Source: Caulobacterales bacterium (GTDB lineage: Bacteria > Pseudomonadota > Alphaproteobacteria > Caulobacterales > Caulobacteraceae). From it: a stretch of 64,000 bases of DNA. The position numbers and the translations under genes are program-made. The stretch covers positions 372,001-436,000 of the forward strand of contig JAFLCS010000001.1 of NCBI GenBank assembly GCA_017302105.1, read 5' to 3'. Within the stretch, counting starts at the first letter, position 1. Each line of letters opens with the position of its first letter. The notes beneath the pieces were generated by a model. That model searched no databases, had not been told where the DNA came from, and worked only from the letters and a program-made list of their open reading frames with translations. Positions 44,002 to 52,873 of this stretch are shown piece by piece.

Positions 44002-44060
44002 CGATCAATCGACGGATTGACCGCTGGCGTCTTGGCCCTATGTTGCGCCGCCTTGCCCCG

Positions 44061-44146
44061 GCCCCGGTGGCGAAATGGTAGACGCGGCAGACTCAAAATC
44101 TGCTGTCCGAAAGGGCGTGTTGGTTCGAGTCCGACCCGGGGCACCA
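44061..44146 (+). tRNA. tRNA-Leu (anticodon CAA)
   Basis: An 86-base sequence including encoded CCA folds as a class II tRNA: acceptor GCCCCGG/CCGGGGC, anticodon stem GCAGA/TCTGC with loop CTCAAAA (anticodon CAA), a long variable arm, T-arm with TTCGAGT, discriminator A. It reads UUG codons. No integrase lies beside it. Confidence 0.92.
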
Positions 44147-44221
44147 TACTTTGGCTCACGGCAGGCCCGCCGAGGCGGGGCCAGACTTTCTTCGTCAAAG
44201 GGACAGATCCCGACCGACGGC

Positions 44222-45088
44222 TCAGCTGCCCCTGAGCGCGTCCCAGGTGCGGCCGCCGGTTGAAGGCGGGCTCGAAGAGGTCTGGCGCAGCCAGGTCAGG
44301 TTCTGTTCGACCAGTTCGGGCGGCAGCTCGCGCCGCAGGATCTGTTCGGCTTCGGCGGTGCGGCCCTGGAGTCCGATCATCAGGGCCAAATTCAACCGCA
44401 TCTGGGTCGTCGCGCCCGGCAGGGCGACCGCTCGACGCAGCAGCGCCTCGGCCTCGGCCGTCTGGCCGCCGGCGGCCATTGATAGCGCCATATTGGTCAG
44501 GACGCTCGGATTGTCGGGCGACAGCGCCAGGGCTTCCTGCCAGGCCTGATGGGCCTCATCGCGGCGGCTGATCTGATCCAGGGCGACGCCGAGCAGGGAC
44601 ACAGCCTCCCAGTCCTGCGGCTGCATGGCGCGGGCCTGTTCCAGCGGCGCAATGGCGTAAAAGGCCTGCCCCTCAGCGATCTTGGCGCGCGCGAATTGCA
44701 TCAGGGTGCGGCGATCTTCAGGTGCGATCAGCTGGGCCTGCTGGGCGCTGTCGGCAGCCTCGGCAAACCGGCGCAACTCGCGCTGGGCCTGCGACAGGTT
44801 CAGGTAGGCCTCGACGTCGTGGGGCGCGATCGACACCTCCGCCGCCCAGAATACGGCTCGCGACAGGGGGTCGAGCCGGGCGGCGCGGGCGCGGTCCGCG
44901 GCACTGGCGACGCGGCGTTCGGATACAGCTGGCACCTCGGCCGGCGTCTGCGGTGGCGTGGCGGCCGGTGTCTCGGCCGGTGCTGCTTCGCGGTCGCGTC
45001 CGAACGGCCAGATCTGGGCCTGGGCCGGAACGGCCGAAGCGACGCTGAGGGCGGCGACGGTTGCGAAGGCGAAGGTCTTGGGCGACAT
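44222..45088 (-). CDS. Exported tetratricopeptide-repeat protein (TadD-like)
   Basis: Protein of 288 residues with a signal peptide (MSPKTFAFATVAALSVASAV ending in AQA) and a proline-rich linker. TPR units follow: AYLNLSQAQRELRRFAEAAD, AISPLEQARAMQPQDW-type repeats and VLTNMALSMAAGGQTAEAEA. TPR proteins scaffold assemblies in the periplasm; TadD of tight-adherence pilus systems has this look, but no tad genes are near. Confidence 0.8.
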   Translation of the reverse strand: MSPKTFAFATVAALSVASAVPAQAQIWPFGRDREAAPAETPAATPPQTPAEVPAVSERRVASAADRARAARLDPLSRAVFWAAEVSIAPHDVEAYLNLSQAQRELRRFAEAADSAQQAQLIAPEDRRTLMQFARAKIAEGQAFYAIAPLEQARAMQPQDWEAVSLLGVALDQISRRDEAHQAWQEALALSPDNPSVLTNMALSMAAGGQTAEAEALLRRAVALPGATTQMRLNLALMIGLQGRTAEAEQILRRELPPELVEQNLTWLRQTSSSPPSTGGRTWDALRGS

Positions 45089-45172
45089 GACGAAGCGTCC
45101 CTGATCGATCTGGCACGGTGGAGTCTCCGTCTGCGTCGATCAATGAACGGTTAACCCCGCGAAAGGCCGACC

Positions 45173-46561
45173 ATGCCCGATGTCCTGATTGCAAGCTCCG
45201 AAGCGCCGATACGCCTGATGCTAGTGTCCGAAACGGGGGCCTCCGGCCTGGCCGACGCCCCCTTGAGGGTGCTGGCCCAGGGCCAGGATTTCAAGGGGCA
45301 GAACGGACGGATCCTGTTTGAGACCGGAGCGGACGGTCAGGTGCTGCGTGTCCTCGCCGGGGTCGGCAAGGCGCCGACCGACCCGATGCACGCGCGCTGG
45401 CTGGCCGCGCGTTTGCCGCGCGGCGACTATCAGCTGGATGAGGCCCCGGTGGGCCTGGATTTGGACCTGTTTGCCCACGGCTGGGTCGAGGGGGCCTATC
45501 TGTTCGACCGCTACAAGGCCCGGCCCGAGCGCGGACGGGCGCGCCTTGTGGTGGGTGACCATGAGTCCATGGGAGCGGTGCGCGCCGTCGCCTCGGCCTG
45601 TGTGCTCGTGCGCGAAATGGTCGACACCCCGGCCCAGGACATGGGGCCATTGCAACTCGAGACGATCGCGCGCGAAATCGCTGAGGCCCATGGGGCCAGC
45701 CTGACTGTGACGTCCGGTGACGCCCTGATCGAAGAGAACTATCCAGCCATCCACGCGGTCGGCCGCGCCGCCACCGAGGAGCGGGCCCCCCGCCTGATCG
45801 AACTCGGATGGAACCTGGATCAGACCGATCTTCCGTTGGTTGCCCTGGTCGGCAAGGGGGTGGTTTTCGATTCCGGCGGCCTCGACATCAAGGGCGCGGC
45901 GGGAATGCGCCATATGAAAAAGGATATGGGCGGGGCCGCCCACGTATTGGGCCTGGGTCGCCTGATCATGCAGGCCGGCCTCAAGGTGCGGCTGGTGGTG
46001 CTGGTCGCCGCGGTGGAGAATGCGATCGCGGGCAATGCCTTTCGGCCTGGGGACATCCTGCAGACGCGCAAGGGCCTGACCATCGAGGTCGGCAATACGG
46101 ACGCCGAGGGCCGGGTGATCCTGTCGGATGCCCTGGCGCGTGCGAGCGAACATTCGCCTGATCTGACGGTGGACTTCGCAACGCTCACGGGAGCAGCGCG
46201 TGTCGCCCTGGGGCCGGAACTGCCGCCCTACTACACAGATGACGAGGACCTCGCCGAAGCCATTCGGGCCGCAGCGGCGGATCGGCACGATCCGGCCTGG
46301 CGGATGCCGCTGTGGCCGGGCTATCGAGAGGCCGTCACTGCGGAGCTTGCCGACGTACGCAATGACGCTGCGGAGTGGTCGCTGGCCGGGTCCGTGACGG
46401 CGGCGCTGTTCCTACAGCGATTTGCGCCCGAAACGGGGTCGTGGGTGCACCTGGACGTCTTTGCCTGGAACAATCGGGCCCGGCCAGGGTGGCCGATGGG
46501 CGGCGCGGCGCAGGGGCTGCGTACCCTGTTCAAGGTGATCTCCGACCGGTTCGGCCGTTAA
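45173..46561 (+). CDS. Leucyl aminopeptidase family protein (M17)
   Basis: Protein of 462 residues. The catalytic domain has VGKGVVFDSGGLDIKGAAGM, KDMGGAAHVLGLGRLIMQAG and the signature NTDAEGRVILSDALARA, plus WVHLDVFAWN near the C-terminus. Dizinc aminopeptidase that trims N-terminal residues. The N-terminal domain is variable, as in the family. It is transcribed away from the TPR gene, and a NlpC/P60 gene follows on the same strand with a 35-base gap. Confidence 0.92.
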   Translation: MPDVLIASSEAPIRLMLVSETGASGLADAPLRVLAQGQDFKGQNGRILFETGADGQVLRVLAGVGKAPTDPMHARWLAARLPRGDYQLDEAPVGLDLDLFAHGWVEGAYLFDRYKARPERGRARLVVGDHESMGAVRAVASACVLVREMVDTPAQDMGPLQLETIAREIAEAHGASLTVTSGDALIEENYPAIHAVGRAATEERAPRLIELGWNLDQTDLPLVALVGKGVVFDSGGLDIKGAAGMRHMKKDMGGAAHVLGLGRLIMQAGLKVRLVVLVAAVENAIAGNAFRPGDILQTRKGLTIEVGNTDAEGRVILSDALARASEHSPDLTVDFATLTGAARVALGPELPPYYTDDEDLAEAIRAAAADRHDPAWRMPLWPGYREAVTAELADVRNDAAEWSLAGSVTAALFLQRFAPETGSWVHLDVFAWNNRARPGWPMGGAAQGLRTLFKVISDRFGR

Positions 46562-46595
46562 CGGCCTCTTTCAGCCTTTGGGCCTATCGGGCGGC

Positions 46596-47348
46596 GTGGC
46601 TTTTTCGTTCGACCTTGATCCACGTTCCTTGCTGGCCCGGCCGGATCTGGCCGAACAGGCCCTGGAAGGCTTGATTCCAGCTGGGCGCTACAGGCCCACA
46701 CAGCCGAAGCGTTGCCGGATCGGATTTGCGCCGATTACAGCTGAAACCGGCGAGGCGATCGGCGAGATCCTGTTTGGCGAGGCCTTTGACCTGCTTGATG
46801 AGGTCGATGGACGCGGATGGGGCCGGGCGCGACGTGATGGGACGGTCGGCTATGTCGACCTCGACCTGCTCGAATCGCTGACGGAGCTGCCCACCGCCCG
46901 GGTGGCGACAACCGAAGCCCCCTTTCCGTTGAATGCCCTGGTGACCATGGCGGATGGTGTCGCACCCGAGGATCTGGCCGATTTCGACACCTTCGACATG
47001 GACCTGGCGACCGTAGCTGAGCGACTTCTGGGCGCTCCGTATCGGGCTGGCGGCCGATCCCGGGCGGGGCTGGATTGTGCCGGCCTCGTCCAGCAGGCCC
47101 TGCTCGCCTGCGGCCGTCCGGCTCCACGCTGGAGCGACCTTCAGGCTCGGCTAGGGCGCGAAACCGCGTCCGTGCGGCGCGGGGACCTCATCATTTGGGT
47201 CGGATTTCACACCGCGATCGCGTCAGACACGGACAATCTGATCCACGCCTGTCCCGACAACAGATGCATTCTGGTAGAGTCCATCGCACAGGTCGATGCG
47301 CGATGGCGGCTCGCCGGGGCCCCGAACCCTGTCTTCAGGCGTCTCTAG
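46596..47348 (+). CDS. SH3/NlpC-P60 peptidoglycan hydrolase
   Basis: About 250 residues from the GTG at 46596; an earlier TTG at 46578 is also in frame. An N-terminal bacterial SH3-like part (GEILFGEAFDLLDEVDGRGW, VGYVDLDLLE) precedes an NlpC/P60 domain: AGLDCAGLVQQALLACGRPA (catalytic Cys), GFHTAIASD and LIHACPDNR (His). It would cut peptide cross-links. No signal peptide is seen, which is normal for some family members. Possibly in one unit with the aminopeptidase. Confidence 0.85.
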   Translation: MAFSFDLDPRSLLARPDLAEQALEGLIPAGRYRPTQPKRCRIGFAPITAETGEAIGEILFGEAFDLLDEVDGRGWGRARRDGTVGYVDLDLLESLTELPTARVATTEAPFPLNALVTMADGVAPEDLADFDTFDMDLATVAERLLGAPYRAGGRSRAGLDCAGLVQQALLACGRPAPRWSDLQARLGRETASVRRGDLIIWVGFHTAIASDTDNLIHACPDNRCILVESIAQVDARWRLAGAPNPVFRRL

Positions 47349-47501
47349 TCCGGGCCGGAGCGGTTGCGATGACCGCGCGTGCGACCTGACCCGCAATCGG
47401 AATTGAGCCAAGCGCCTTCGGTCAGGGCCGATTCCTCCACCCTTAGACGTCCCTGGCCCATGTAAGGACCAGGTGCCCTGATCAGGCGTCGATTTTGATC
47501 G

Positions 47502-48197
47502 TCAGTGGGCCGCCGCCGGCGCGGTCGCCTCGGCAGCCGGGGCCTCGCCCTCAGCAGGAGCCGCACCTTCCGCCGGCACTTCCGCGCCCGCCGCCGAAGC
47601 CTCTGCGCCTTCAGCGGCCGGAGCTGCGGCCGCACCCGGCTGACGCGCCGGATCGGGAGCCGGGATCGCATAGCCGGTGGAACCCTGGCTGCGCAGATAG
47701 GCGATCAGATTATGGCGCTCTTCGGCGTTGCGCAGACCGCCGAAGGTCATGGCCGTGCCCGAGATGTAGCGGCTCGGATTGGTGATGAAATGATCCAGCT
47801 CGTCGTAGCCCCAGGTCGGGGCCTCGGCGGCGTGGGCCTGCATGGCGGCCGAATAGCTGAAGCCGGCGGCGTGGGTCACACGATTGCCGACGATGCCCCA
47901 CAGGTTCGGGCCGGTTCCGTTGGCCCCGCCCTGGGTGATCGTGTGGCAGGTCGCGCAGCGCGCAAAGGCAGCTTCACCCGCAGCCAGGTCGGCGGCCGGC
48001 AGAAGTGTGCCCCAATCCGGTGGCAGCTCGGCCTCGGCGGCTCCGCCGCCCGCTTCGGCGACCTCGACGTGATAGCCCATCTTTTCGGGGGCTTCCTGAT
48101 GATAAACCCCATCCGCGATCGTATTGACCACGAGGATGGTGAAGACCGTCGCCAGGCCCGCGCCCGCGATCTTGTTGAACTGGAGGTCGCCGCTCAT
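47502..48197 (-). CDS. Membrane-anchored cytochrome c (CycM-like)
   Basis: Protein of 231 residues from the ATG at 48197. A single N-terminal anchor (GAGLATVFTILVVNTIADGV), then a class I cytochrome c domain with heme motif CATCH (FARCATCHTITQGG) and the Met ligand in ISGTAMTFGG. A long Ala/Pro/Glu-rich tail follows (about 55 residues), as in CycM-type proteins that feed electrons to aa3 oxidase. Divergent from kdsB. The tail is unusually repetitive. Confidence 0.9.
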   Translation of the reverse strand: MSGDLQFNKIAGAGLATVFTILVVNTIADGVYHQEAPEKMGYHVEVAEAGGGAAEAELPPDWGTLLPAADLAAGEAAFARCATCHTITQGGANGTGPNLWGIVGNRVTHAAGFSYSAAMQAHAAEAPTWGYDELDHFITNPSRYISGTAMTFGGLRNAEERHNLIAYLRSQGSTGYAIPAPDPARQPGAAAAPAAEGAEASAAGAEVPAEGAAPAEGEAPAAEATAPAAAH

Positions 48198-48298
48198 GCC
48201 GTAAAGCCGCCCTTGCCCTTGCTCTGGTTGCGTCGGCTCTCTTACACCGTATGGCCATGGGCGCAACCGGCCCCGTGCCGAAACCGGAGTTCAGAGGC

Positions 48299-49030
48299 GT
48301 GTCTTCCGCCATTGTCATCATTCCCGCCCGCATGGCGGCCCAGCGTTTGCCCGGAAAACCGCTAGCCGATATCGGCGGCGTGCCGATGGTTGTCCGGGCC
48401 TTGCGCCAGGCCGAGGCGGCGGACATCGGCCCTGTTGTGGTCGCAGCCGGTGAGGCTGAAATCGTTGAGGCGGTCGAATCACAGGGCGGACGCGCGATTC
48501 TCACGGACCCGGACCTGCCCTCCGGCTCGGATCGGGTTCGTGCGGCGCTTCAGGCCGTTGACTCTCAGGGGCAGTTTGATGCCGTCATCAACCTCCAGGG
48601 GGATATGCCCTTTGTGGACCCGGCGACGATCGCCGCCGTGGCGCGGGTGATGGCGACCGAACCCGGCTGCGACATCGGCACAGCGGTGGCCGTCGAGGCT
48701 TCGGTTGAGGACCGGTGCAACCCTGATGTGGTCAAGGCGGTGCTGGCCATGACGGCGGCGGATCGCGGTCGGGCCCTCTATTTCACCCGCTCAACCCTCT
48801 ATGGCGATGCGCCCGTGTGGCGCCACATCGGCATCTATGGCTATCGGCGAGCGGCGCTGGACCGGTTTTGCGCCGCCCCGCCGTCGCCACTGGAGCGGCG
48901 TGAGAAGCTGGAACAGCTCAGGGCCCTGGAGATGGGGCTGTCGATCTGGGCGGCGGTGGTGTCGGAGGCTCCGATCTCGGTGGACAATCCCGGCGACCTT
49001 GAGGCGGCGCGGGCAAGCGTGGGTGCATGA
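48299..49030 (+). CDS. kdsB: 3-deoxy-manno-octulosonate cytidylyltransferase
   Basis: About 243 residues from the GTG at 48299 (the start gives MSSAIVIIPARMAAQRLPGK, the family's usual N-terminus; the frame is open to 48251). Core motifs: PARMAAQRLPGKPLADIGG, DPDLPSGSDRVRAAL, NLQGDMPFVDP, TRSTLYGDAPVWRHIGIYGY. It activates Kdo with CTP for lipopolysaccharide core synthesis. The stop overlaps the apaG start. Confidence 0.95.
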   Translation: MSSAIVIIPARMAAQRLPGKPLADIGGVPMVVRALRQAEAADIGPVVVAAGEAEIVEAVESQGGRAILTDPDLPSGSDRVRAALQAVDSQGQFDAVINLQGDMPFVDPATIAAVARVMATEPGCDIGTAVAVEASVEDRCNPDVVKAVLAMTAADRGRALYFTRSTLYGDAPVWRHIGIYGYRRAALDRFCAAPPSPLERREKLEQLRALEMGLSIWAAVVSEAPISVDNPGDLEAARASVGA

Positions 49031-49422
49031 CTCCCTATCAGGCTGAGACCCATGGCGTCGTGGTGCGGGTGAAGCCCACCTATCTGGGAAGCCAGTCCGA
49101 CCCCTCGGCAGGTCGGTGGGTCTGGGCCTATGAGATCGAAATCGAGAACCGGCGTGATACGGCCGTTCAGCTTCTGACGCGGCATTGGATCATCACCGAT
49201 GCGCGGGGCCGGATCGAAGAGGTCAATGGTCCGGGGGTCGTGGGCGAGCAACCGGTGATCGGCCCGAGCCAGGTTCACCGCTACACCTCCGGCTGCCCGC
49301 TCGGCACGGCATCGGGCAGCATGGTTGGCTGCTATGGCTTCGTCGATGCCGATGGGGCGGTGATGGAGGTGGAAATCCCTGCCTTCTCGCTGGACAGCCA
49401 GCCCCGTGGAGTTCTGAACTAG
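49027..49422 (+). CDS. apaG: ApaG protein
   Basis: Protein of 131 residues with the ApaG fold: VRVKPTYLGSQSDPSAGRWV, YEIEIENRRDTAVQLLTRHW, GPGVVGEQPVIGPSQVHRYT and GSMVGCYGFVDADG. A single fibronectin-III-like domain linked to cation homeostasis in older literature; exact role uncertain. The ATG overlaps the kdsB stop by 4 bases. Confidence 0.94.
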   Translation: MTPYQAETHGVVVRVKPTYLGSQSDPSAGRWVWAYEIEIENRRDTAVQLLTRHWIITDARGRIEEVNGPGVVGEQPVIGPSQVHRYTSGCPLGTASGSMVGCYGFVDADGAVMEVEIPAFSLDSQPRGVLN

Positions 49423-49845
49423 GTGCTGGACCTGACGGACCCCGAGCGCGGCTGCGGCTCGTGCGGAATGTGCTGCAAACTGCTGGCGGCACCGTCGCTG
49501 GGCAAGCCGCCGCGCAAATGGTGTGTGCATTTCCGCCGGCGCAGCGGCTGCGACATCTATGCGGATCGTCCAGCGGAATGCCGGGGGTTCAACTGCGGCT
49601 GGCTGCTGACACCGAGCCTGCCCGACGACTGGCGCCCGGACCGGGCTGGCTTTCTGCTGCATCAGGACGGGGGCCGGGTCATCGTCGAGGTCGATCCGTC
49701 CACGCCCCAAGCCTGGAAGAAGCCGCCATTTGAGGCAACCTTGCGGGCCTGGGCCGCCGCCGGAACCGAGGTCGTCGTCCTGGTTGCCGACAAGGGTTTG
49801 CGGCTGGGTGAGCCGGATCGGCCGGTCAAGGCCCGGCGGGTTTAG
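49423..49845 (+). CDS. CxxCxxCC-type zinc/iron-chelating protein (YkgJ-like)
   Basis: Protein of 140 residues starting at the GTG that directly follows the apaG stop. The N-terminus CGSCGMCCKLLAAPSLGKPP and later CVHFRRRSGCDIYADRP, CRGFNC supply the cysteine cluster of YkgJ-like proteins, which bind zinc or iron. Role not known. Last gene of a kdsB-apaG unit. Confidence 0.8.
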   Translation: MLDLTDPERGCGSCGMCCKLLAAPSLGKPPRKWCVHFRRRSGCDIYADRPAECRGFNCGWLLTPSLPDDWRPDRAGFLLHQDGGRVIVEVDPSTPQAWKKPPFEATLRAWAAAGTEVVVLVADKGLRLGEPDRPVKARRV

Positions 49846-50669
49846 AACCGGGGCCGGAAAGCGCGCGGACTCCAGCCGAGATCGCGCCGGGCGGGCGCAT
49901 CGTCAAAAACCAGGTCGCGCTCCATTCGCTCGCCCATTTGGGCCGTGGTGCCGGGCAGGACCGGAGAGGCCAGGGCCAGACCCGCCCGCCACAGCGGCGG
50001 TGGCAGGCTGAGAATTCGGGGCCGCATTCCCAATCCTTCAAAGATCCGTTCGCACACGGCCCTGTAGGAAAGGGTCTCGCCGCCGGCCAGGGCGTAGGTC
50101 TGGCGGATTGCAGCCGGAGCCGTAAGGGCCGCGATGGCGGCCCCGGCCAGGTCATCGGCGTGGACCGGCTGGCGTCGTCCCTCGCCATGTCCGGAAATTG
50201 GAAGCACGTGAAACCGGCGAGCCAGGCCGGCCAGCCGGCTGACGTTGCCGTCCAGGCCTTCGGCATAGATCAGGGTCGGCCTGAGGATCGTCCAGTCGAT
50301 GCCGGAGGCACGCACCGCATCCTCACCCCGCATCAGGTTGGCCACGACATCCTGCTCATAGGCGCTGGACGATTGCGCCTTGGTCACGACGCTGGTCGAG
50401 GAAAAGGCGATCAGACGCTTCAGGCCGTTGGCCTTGAGCGCCTCCAGGGCACCGGGCAGCAGCCAGACGGGAGAAAACGACAATACCGTTTCCGCGCGGG
50501 GCAAGGCCGCCAGACCCTCGAGCGTTTCGATATCGGCCTGGAGTCTGCCAGGGGCGTCACCGCGCGAGACCGCCCTATAGGCCAGCCCCGCCGCCTCCAG
50601 GCGCGGCAGGGCGAAGCGACCGACCAGGCTGGTCGCGCCGAGCACAAGCAGGGGTGAGGGGGCGGCCAT
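49842..50669 (-). CDS. NAD(P)-dependent epimerase/dehydratase-like protein
   Basis: Protein of 275 residues of the extended SDR type: PLLVLGATSLVGRFALPRLE at the N-terminus (GxxxxxG motif), AFSSTSVV (Ser), and GHGEGRRQPVHADDLAGAAI, as in NDUFA9/NmrA-like proteins. The catalytic Tyr-x-x-x-Lys is not clear (AYEQDVVAN), so it may be a regulator or a non-catalytic binder. It overlaps the LytTR gene by one base. Confidence 0.8.
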   Translation of the reverse strand: MAAPSPLLVLGATSLVGRFALPRLEAAGLAYRAVSRGDAPGRLQADIETLEGLAALPRAETVLSFSPVWLLPGALEALKANGLKRLIAFSSTSVVTKAQSSSAYEQDVVANLMRGEDAVRASGIDWTILRPTLIYAEGLDGNVSRLAGLARRFHVLPISGHGEGRRQPVHADDLAGAAIAALTAPAAIRQTYALAGGETLSYRAVCERIFEGLGMRPRILSLPPPLWRAGLALASPVLPGTTAQMGERMERDLVFDDAPARRDLGWSPRAFRPRF

Positions 50670-51439
50670 CAGGCCCAGTCCAGGGTGCGCACGACGGGGG
50701 CGAAGGTTTCGCTGACCGGGACCGACAGGTCACCCTCGAGGCTGAGTGTGCCGCGGCCCTTCTTCCACTGAACGGTCTGGACCGCCCGGCGCGCCACCCA
50801 CCAAGAGCGGTGGACCTGGAGGCCGTCGCTGTCTTTCAGAGCCTCAAGCGCGTCGGCCAACCGCATCAGGACCAGATCAGACCCGACCTCGGTGTGGATG
50901 CGAAGATAATGGTCCTCGGCCGCAATCGCGATCAGCCGGGCGCGTGCCAGGCGCGGAGCCAGCTTGGCGCGGATCTCGGCGGGGGCGGCGTCCGATGAAG
51001 GTGCCGGACTGGTCGGCCGGGCCGCTGCTGTGCGGAGCAGCCAGGCCAGGATCACCACCGCCGCATTGACCACCAGCACCGAACCAACTGGGAGAATCAG
51101 TTGCTCCAGGCGCGGCACCCGCCCGTGAAAGACAGCACCCAGCACCCCGATCCACAGGGTGATCGGCGGCGTCATGGCCAGGGCCTGGGTAATCGCGAAC
51201 AGGCGGGGCCGCGCCTTCAGGTGGCGATAGACGGCAGGCTCGATCAGGGCGGCGATAACGCCGCCACCCAGCATGGCCAGCTGCCAGTACAAGACGTCCA
51301 GCCACCAGGCGTCGTGACGCGCGTCAAAGGTCTGAAGCGCGGCCAGGAACAGACCCATCACAGACAGGCCGGCGAACTCCAATGGGCCGCAGCGTCCCAG
51401 CCGCCACTGCTTCCATGATTGACCGTCGGTCCCGTTCAC
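50669..51439 (-). CDS. Membrane-anchored LytTR transcriptional regulator
   Basis: Protein of 256 residues. The N-terminal part holds four hydrophobic segments (for example VLYWQLAMLGGGVIAALIEP and ITQALAMTPPITLWIGVLGA). The C-terminal 100 residues are a LytTR DNA-binding domain (LIAIAAEDHYLRIHTEVGSD, LQVHRSWWVARRAVQTVQWK, LSLEGDLSVPVSETF). Regulators of this layout bind pairs of direct repeats. The gene is divergent from a DUF2306 gene across 118 bases that contain such a pair, and is followed by an epimerase gene. Confidence 0.92.
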   Translation of the reverse strand: MNGTDGQSWKQWRLGRCGPLEFAGLSVMGLFLAALQTFDARHDAWWLDVLYWQLAMLGGGVIAALIEPAVYRHLKARPRLFAITQALAMTPPITLWIGVLGAVFHGRVPRLEQLILPVGSVLVVNAAVVILAWLLRTAAARPTSPAPSSDAAPAEIRAKLAPRLARARLIAIAAEDHYLRIHTEVGSDLVLMRLADALEALKDSDGLQVHRSWWVARRAVQTVQWKKGRGTLSLEGDLSVPVSETFAPVVRTLDWA

Positions 51440-51487
51440 GTCCGATCTCGCCTTCTTCGCGAATCCTGATTGCGGCCTGGGTCCGGT

Positions 51488-51522
51488 TCGCGCAAGGCCC
51501 GACCGTACTCACGCAAGGACGG
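51488..51522. promoter_or_regulatory. Candidate LytTR-binding direct repeats
   Basis: TCGCGCAAGGCCCG (51488-51501) and TCACGCAAGGACGG (51509-51522) share CGCAAGG and agree at 11 of 14 positions, with starts 21 bases apart. LytTR proteins typically bind two short direct repeats about 21-23 bases apart on one DNA face. The pair lies between the divergent LytTR and DUF2306 genes, just upstream of the latter. Confidence 0.55.
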
Positions 51523-51557
51523 GTGACGCGGGCCGCGGTTCTGGAGATGAGGCGGCC

Positions 51558-52226
51558 ATGACCTCTCAGGCTTCATCGTCCCGCCCTGGCGTTCTCAAGA
51601 CCTTCGCCTTTGGGGTCTTGCTGTTGCTGGCTTTCGTCGTCTGTGCGGCGTCGGCCCGGTTCTTCCTGCCCGAGCCGCCGATGGCCCAGGCCATGCAGAA
51701 CCATCTGGATCACCGTCCGATCGTGTTTCTCATCCACGTCAGCGGCGGCATCGCCGCCCTGATGCTGGGCGCGTTCCAATTTGTCACCCGGACCGGGCCG
51801 CGCCGCGCCTGGCACACCGCCGCCGGACGATTCTATGTCATGGCCTGTTGGCTTGGGGCTGTTTCGGGTCTCGTCATCGCCCAGACTTCGTTCGCAGGCC
51901 CGGTCGCGACGGTTGGCTTCTCGGGCCTGGCGGTCGCCTGGTTCGTGGCCACGGCCATGGGGCTGCGCGCGATCCTAGCTGGGCAGATCGTCTCGCATCG
52001 TCACTGGATGGTCCGCTCCTACGCCCTGACCCTGGCGGCGGTCACCCTTCGTCTGATGCTGCCCATGCCGCCCCTGATGGGGCTGGATTTTACCCAGGGC
52101 TATCGGGCCATCAGCTTCCTGTGCTGGATTCCCAATCTGATCCTGGCCGAGGTCTGGCTGGCACGGACGGCTCGACAATCAACGCCCGGCGTGCCGCAGC
52201 GCGAAAGGGCCGGCCCCCTGGCCTAG
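51558..52226 (+). CDS. DUF2306 multi-pass membrane protein
   Basis: Protein of 222 residues with about six or seven hydrophobic segments (LKTFAFGVLLLLAFVVCAAS, FLIHVSGGIAALMLGAFQFV, WLGAVSGLVIAQ, GLRAILAGQIVSHRHWMVRS and others). The His-containing pattern HRHWMVRSYALTLAAVTLRL and LDHRPIVFLIHVSGG are typical of DUF2306 membrane proteins. Function unknown. It is the likely target of the LytTR regulator that reads the other way. Confidence 0.85.
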   Translation: MTSQASSSRPGVLKTFAFGVLLLLAFVVCAASARFFLPEPPMAQAMQNHLDHRPIVFLIHVSGGIAALMLGAFQFVTRTGPRRAWHTAAGRFYVMACWLGAVSGLVIAQTSFAGPVATVGFSGLAVAWFVATAMGLRAILAGQIVSHRHWMVRSYALTLAAVTLRLMLPMPPLMGLDFTQGYRAISFLCWIPNLILAEVWLARTARQSTPGVPQRERAGPLA

Positions 52227-52231
52227 CTCGG

Positions 52232-52732
52232 TCAGCCGCCAGTGGCGGCCCCGTCCGGCTCGATTTCCTTCATGGCCGACTGGATGTAGTTCTGCTCGCC
52301 CATCAGCTTGATGAGGCCGAGCTGGTTTTCCAGGAAGTCGATATGCTCTTCGGTATCCGCCAGGATCTCGGCCAGGATCTGGCGGCTGACGAAATCGCCC
52401 TGGGTTTCGCACTGTTTGATGCCTTCGATCTGGGCGGCGCGGCCGGTGATCTCGACGTTCAGGTCGGCGGCCATGCACTCGGGCACCGTCTCGCCGATCT
52501 TGAGCTTGTGCAGGTCCTGAAGGTTGGGCAGCCCCTCCAGGAAGAGGATGCGCTTGATGAGCTTATCGGCGTGTTTCATCTCGCCGATCGATTCCTCATA
52601 AACGACCTGACCCAGATGGCTGAGGCCCCAGCTCTCGAACATCCGCGCGTGCAGGAAATACTGGTTCACTGCCGTCAGCTCGTTGGTCAGAACCGCATTC
52701 AGCAGTTTGATGATCTGGGGATCGCCCTTCAT
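52232..52732 (-). CDS. bfr: Bacterioferritin
   Basis: Protein of 166 residues, standard length. Diiron and heme residues are visible: Glu18 in [11 protein letters not shown], Glu51 and Met52 in [11 protein letters not shown] (Met52 is the heme ligand), His54, and the second-half [11 protein letters not shown]. It stores iron in a 24-subunit shell. The bfd gene lies upstream on the same strand after a 141-base gap that contains an ATTGCGAATGA element. Confidence 0.96.
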   Translation of the reverse strand: MKGDPQIIKLLNAVLTNELTAVNQYFLHARMFESWGLSHLGQVVYEESIGEMKHADKLIKRILFLEGLPNLQDLHKLKIGETVPECMAADLNVEITGRAAQIEGIKQCETQGDFVSRQILAEILADTEEHIDFLENQLGLIKLMGEQNYIQSAMKEIEPDGAATGG

Positions 52733-52840
52733 GGTCTGGCCCTCCTGTCGGCCGCGACGAGGTAAACGGAATCGTCAGCGACCAGCATACCACTGAAAAT
52801 CAGCGGCGGCTCAGATGAGACCGCTTCTCACAATGTTGAT

Positions 52841-52851
52841 ATTGCGAATGA
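52841..52851. promoter_or_regulatory. ATTGCGAATGA element upstream of bfr (possible iron-regulator site)
   Basis: ATTGCGAATGA at 52841-52851 recurs at 53077-53087, inside the first codons of bfd. The 11-bp sharing near two iron-storage genes, and its likeness to the TGCGAAT halves seen in alphaproteobacterial iron-response sites, suggests a Fur-type site. The match was made from memory. Confidence 0.35.
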
Positions 52852-52873
52852 TTTTTGCTCTGACGAGCCGGGC

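Noticed and set aside
44061-44146. tRNA-Leu considered as a second integration site
   Set aside because: No integrase nearby and no repeated tRNA 3' fragment seen within the window.
47502-47700. Repetitive Ala/Pro/Glu codons at the cytochrome c tail considered as a repeat array
   Set aside because: They are degenerate low-complexity codons of the protein tail, a known feature of such cytochromes, not an independent DNA repeat.
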